Assembly: GCA_964529325.1 (NCBI GenBank)
Contig: CAZGWH010000053.1
Coordinates: 1 to 15,647, forward strand
Direction of reading: 5' to 3'
Length of the DNA stretch: 15,647 bases
DNA from: GCA-2689995 sp964529325
GTDB taxonomy: Bacteria; Fidelibacterota; Marinisomatia; SCGC-AAA003-L08; GCA-2689995
Positions within the stretch are counted from its first letter, which is position 1, and each line of letters begins with the position of its first letter. This document shows positions 15,001-15,647 of the stretch, piece by piece. Both the position numbers and the translations under genes were made by a program. A model generated the notes under the pieces. It searched no databases, was not told where the DNA came from, and saw nothing but the letters and a program-made list of their open reading frames with translations.

Positions 15001-15647
15001 TTATTTTTTAATAGAATTATTTACAAGATTTTTTATTCCAATTTTACCCACCCCATTAAACTGAATAAATGTTTTCCCGCTAGGCAAAGGAGCTATATGG
15101 CCATGAGTTACCATTTTTTCACTTAGAAAACCTCTAAAATGTCGTCCATCTGCAAAACATTTCCAAAATACCCAATCCTTAAATTCAATCGATTTAGAAT
15201 TTAATATATTTTCTTCCCCATTTTCCATTCGTCCTAATAATGTTTGATTGGATTTTATACGCATAAAATCATAATTATTATTATCTTGAAAATGATGAAT
15301 AATATCTACATCGCCATTAAATTTATCTACATTTAATTCAACGGTAATAGAAAGTGATTCATAGAATAATGAATCAATACTAAATATGAGTAGAGACTCC
15401 GTTGAATTAATTTCTAACCAAATTTCATTATTTTGATTTATTGAATCAATGATTGAAGGCTGAAGAATTTGATTATTGTCTTTCGTACCAATATTATACT
15501 TATATACTAATTCGCCTCCATGTTCAGCCGTTTCAAAAATAAAAAATATACTGATTAAACCAATAAATAATGTGAAAATATTCATAATTTTAATATATTT
15601 AATAAAATTAAAATGCCCTAAAAGTGAAATGATAGTGGTAATTCCAA
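15001..15647 (-). CDS. DUF2231-like membrane protein with C-terminal beta-rich domain, 5' end outside window
   Basis: The frame has an ATG at 15585, but it stays open upstream of it to the window edge and reads LLGHFNFIKYIKI before that Met, so the true start is outside. The visible part holds a hydrophobic helix (NIFTLFIGLISIFFIF) followed by EHGGELVYKYNIG. That closely resembles the last helix and the HxGGxLVYxYGVG end of DUF2231 membrane proteins. About 150 residues follow that look like a beta-sandwich (alternating hydrophobic strands, with FKDWVFWKCFADGRHFRGF in the middle), reminiscent of LamG/concanavalin-like domains and probably facing the periplasm. No function is known for DUF2231; a link to haem or redox proteins has been suggested only from context elsewhere. 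It lies upstream of the S8 peptidase gene with a gap of about 109 bases. Confidence 0.6.
   Translation of the reverse strand, partial: GITTIISLLGHFNFIKYIKIMNIFTLFIGLISIFFIFETAEHGGELVYKYNIGTKDNNQILQPSIIDSINQNNEIWLEINSTESLLIFSIDSLFYESLSITVELNVDKFNGDVDIIHHFQDNNNYDFMRIKSNQTLLGRMENGEENILNSKSIEFKDWVFWKCFADGRHFRGFLSEKMVTHGHIAPLPSGKTFIQFNGVGKIGIKNLVNNSIKK

Noticed and set aside
15583..15585. ATG at 15585 as the true start of the last minus-strand gene
   Set aside because: The frame is open upstream to the window edge and the extra residues continue a DUF2231-like pattern, so the gene is probably cut by the window.
1..15647. CRISPR array, tRNA, rRNA or transposase
   Set aside because: No regularly spaced repeats, tRNA-like folds, rRNA stretches or transposase motifs were seen on either strand.

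Overview
The window is AT-rich and gene-dense. It holds two convergent gene sets: a plus-strand set (65 to about 8030) and a minus-strand set (8058 to the right edge). The large secreted subtilase ends in a dockerin-like pair of the form GDANLDGVVNVLD / DINNDGEINVLD, a C-terminus common on secreted proteins of marine Neomarinimicrobiota (SAR406/Marinimicrobia) and relatives. Together with the base composition and the sparse Shine-Dalgarno sequences, this suggests such a bacterium. That placement is an inference; no rRNA or other marker is present.

Plus strand, 1-5415: a deoxynucleoside catabolic operon. deoC (deoxyribose-5-phosphate aldolase), an active-looking aldehyde dehydrogenase, a shorter aldehyde dehydrogenase homologue without catalytic residues, purine nucleoside phosphorylase and thymidine phosphorylase (deoA) follow one another with gaps of 3-19 bases. 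PNP and DeoA would release deoxyribose-1-phosphate. After isomerisation by phosphopentomutase, which is not in the window, DeoC would give glyceraldehyde-3-phosphate and acetaldehyde, and the dehydrogenase would oxidise the acetaldehyde to acetate. The two dehydrogenase genes look like the two halves of an ALDH16-type protein encoded separately. In front of deoC lie a 14-bp-stem hairpin, an exact FNR-type palindrome (TTGAT-N4-ATCAA) and a promoter placed so that the mRNA could start at or next to the ATG.

Plus strand, 5496-8030: a full-length three-domain Xaa-Pro aminopeptidase P, then a decayed toxin-antitoxin-like pair. The pair comprises a zeta-type P-loop kinase broken by two frameshifts and an in-frame stop, and a small downstream partner broken by one frameshift.

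Minus strand, from 11262 down to 8058: cysD, cysNC and a DNPH1/RCL-type 2'-deoxynucleoside 5'-phosphate N-hydrolase, joined by 1-base and 4-base overlaps. The first two make APS and PAPS from sulfate. The third would release deoxyribose-5-phosphate, the DeoC substrate, from dNMPs, which links the two halves of the window biochemically.

Minus strand, from the right edge down to 11365: a DUF2231-like membrane protein whose 5' end lies outside the window, the secreted S8 peptidase with its dockerin-like tail, and a membrane-anchored paraoxonase-like six-bladed propeller. No CRISPR array, tRNA, rRNA or intact mobile element was seen. I did not find a clearly new multi-gene system. The best leads are the split ALDH16, the FNR box and possibly leaderless start at deoC, and the DNPH1 gene coupled to sulfate activation.
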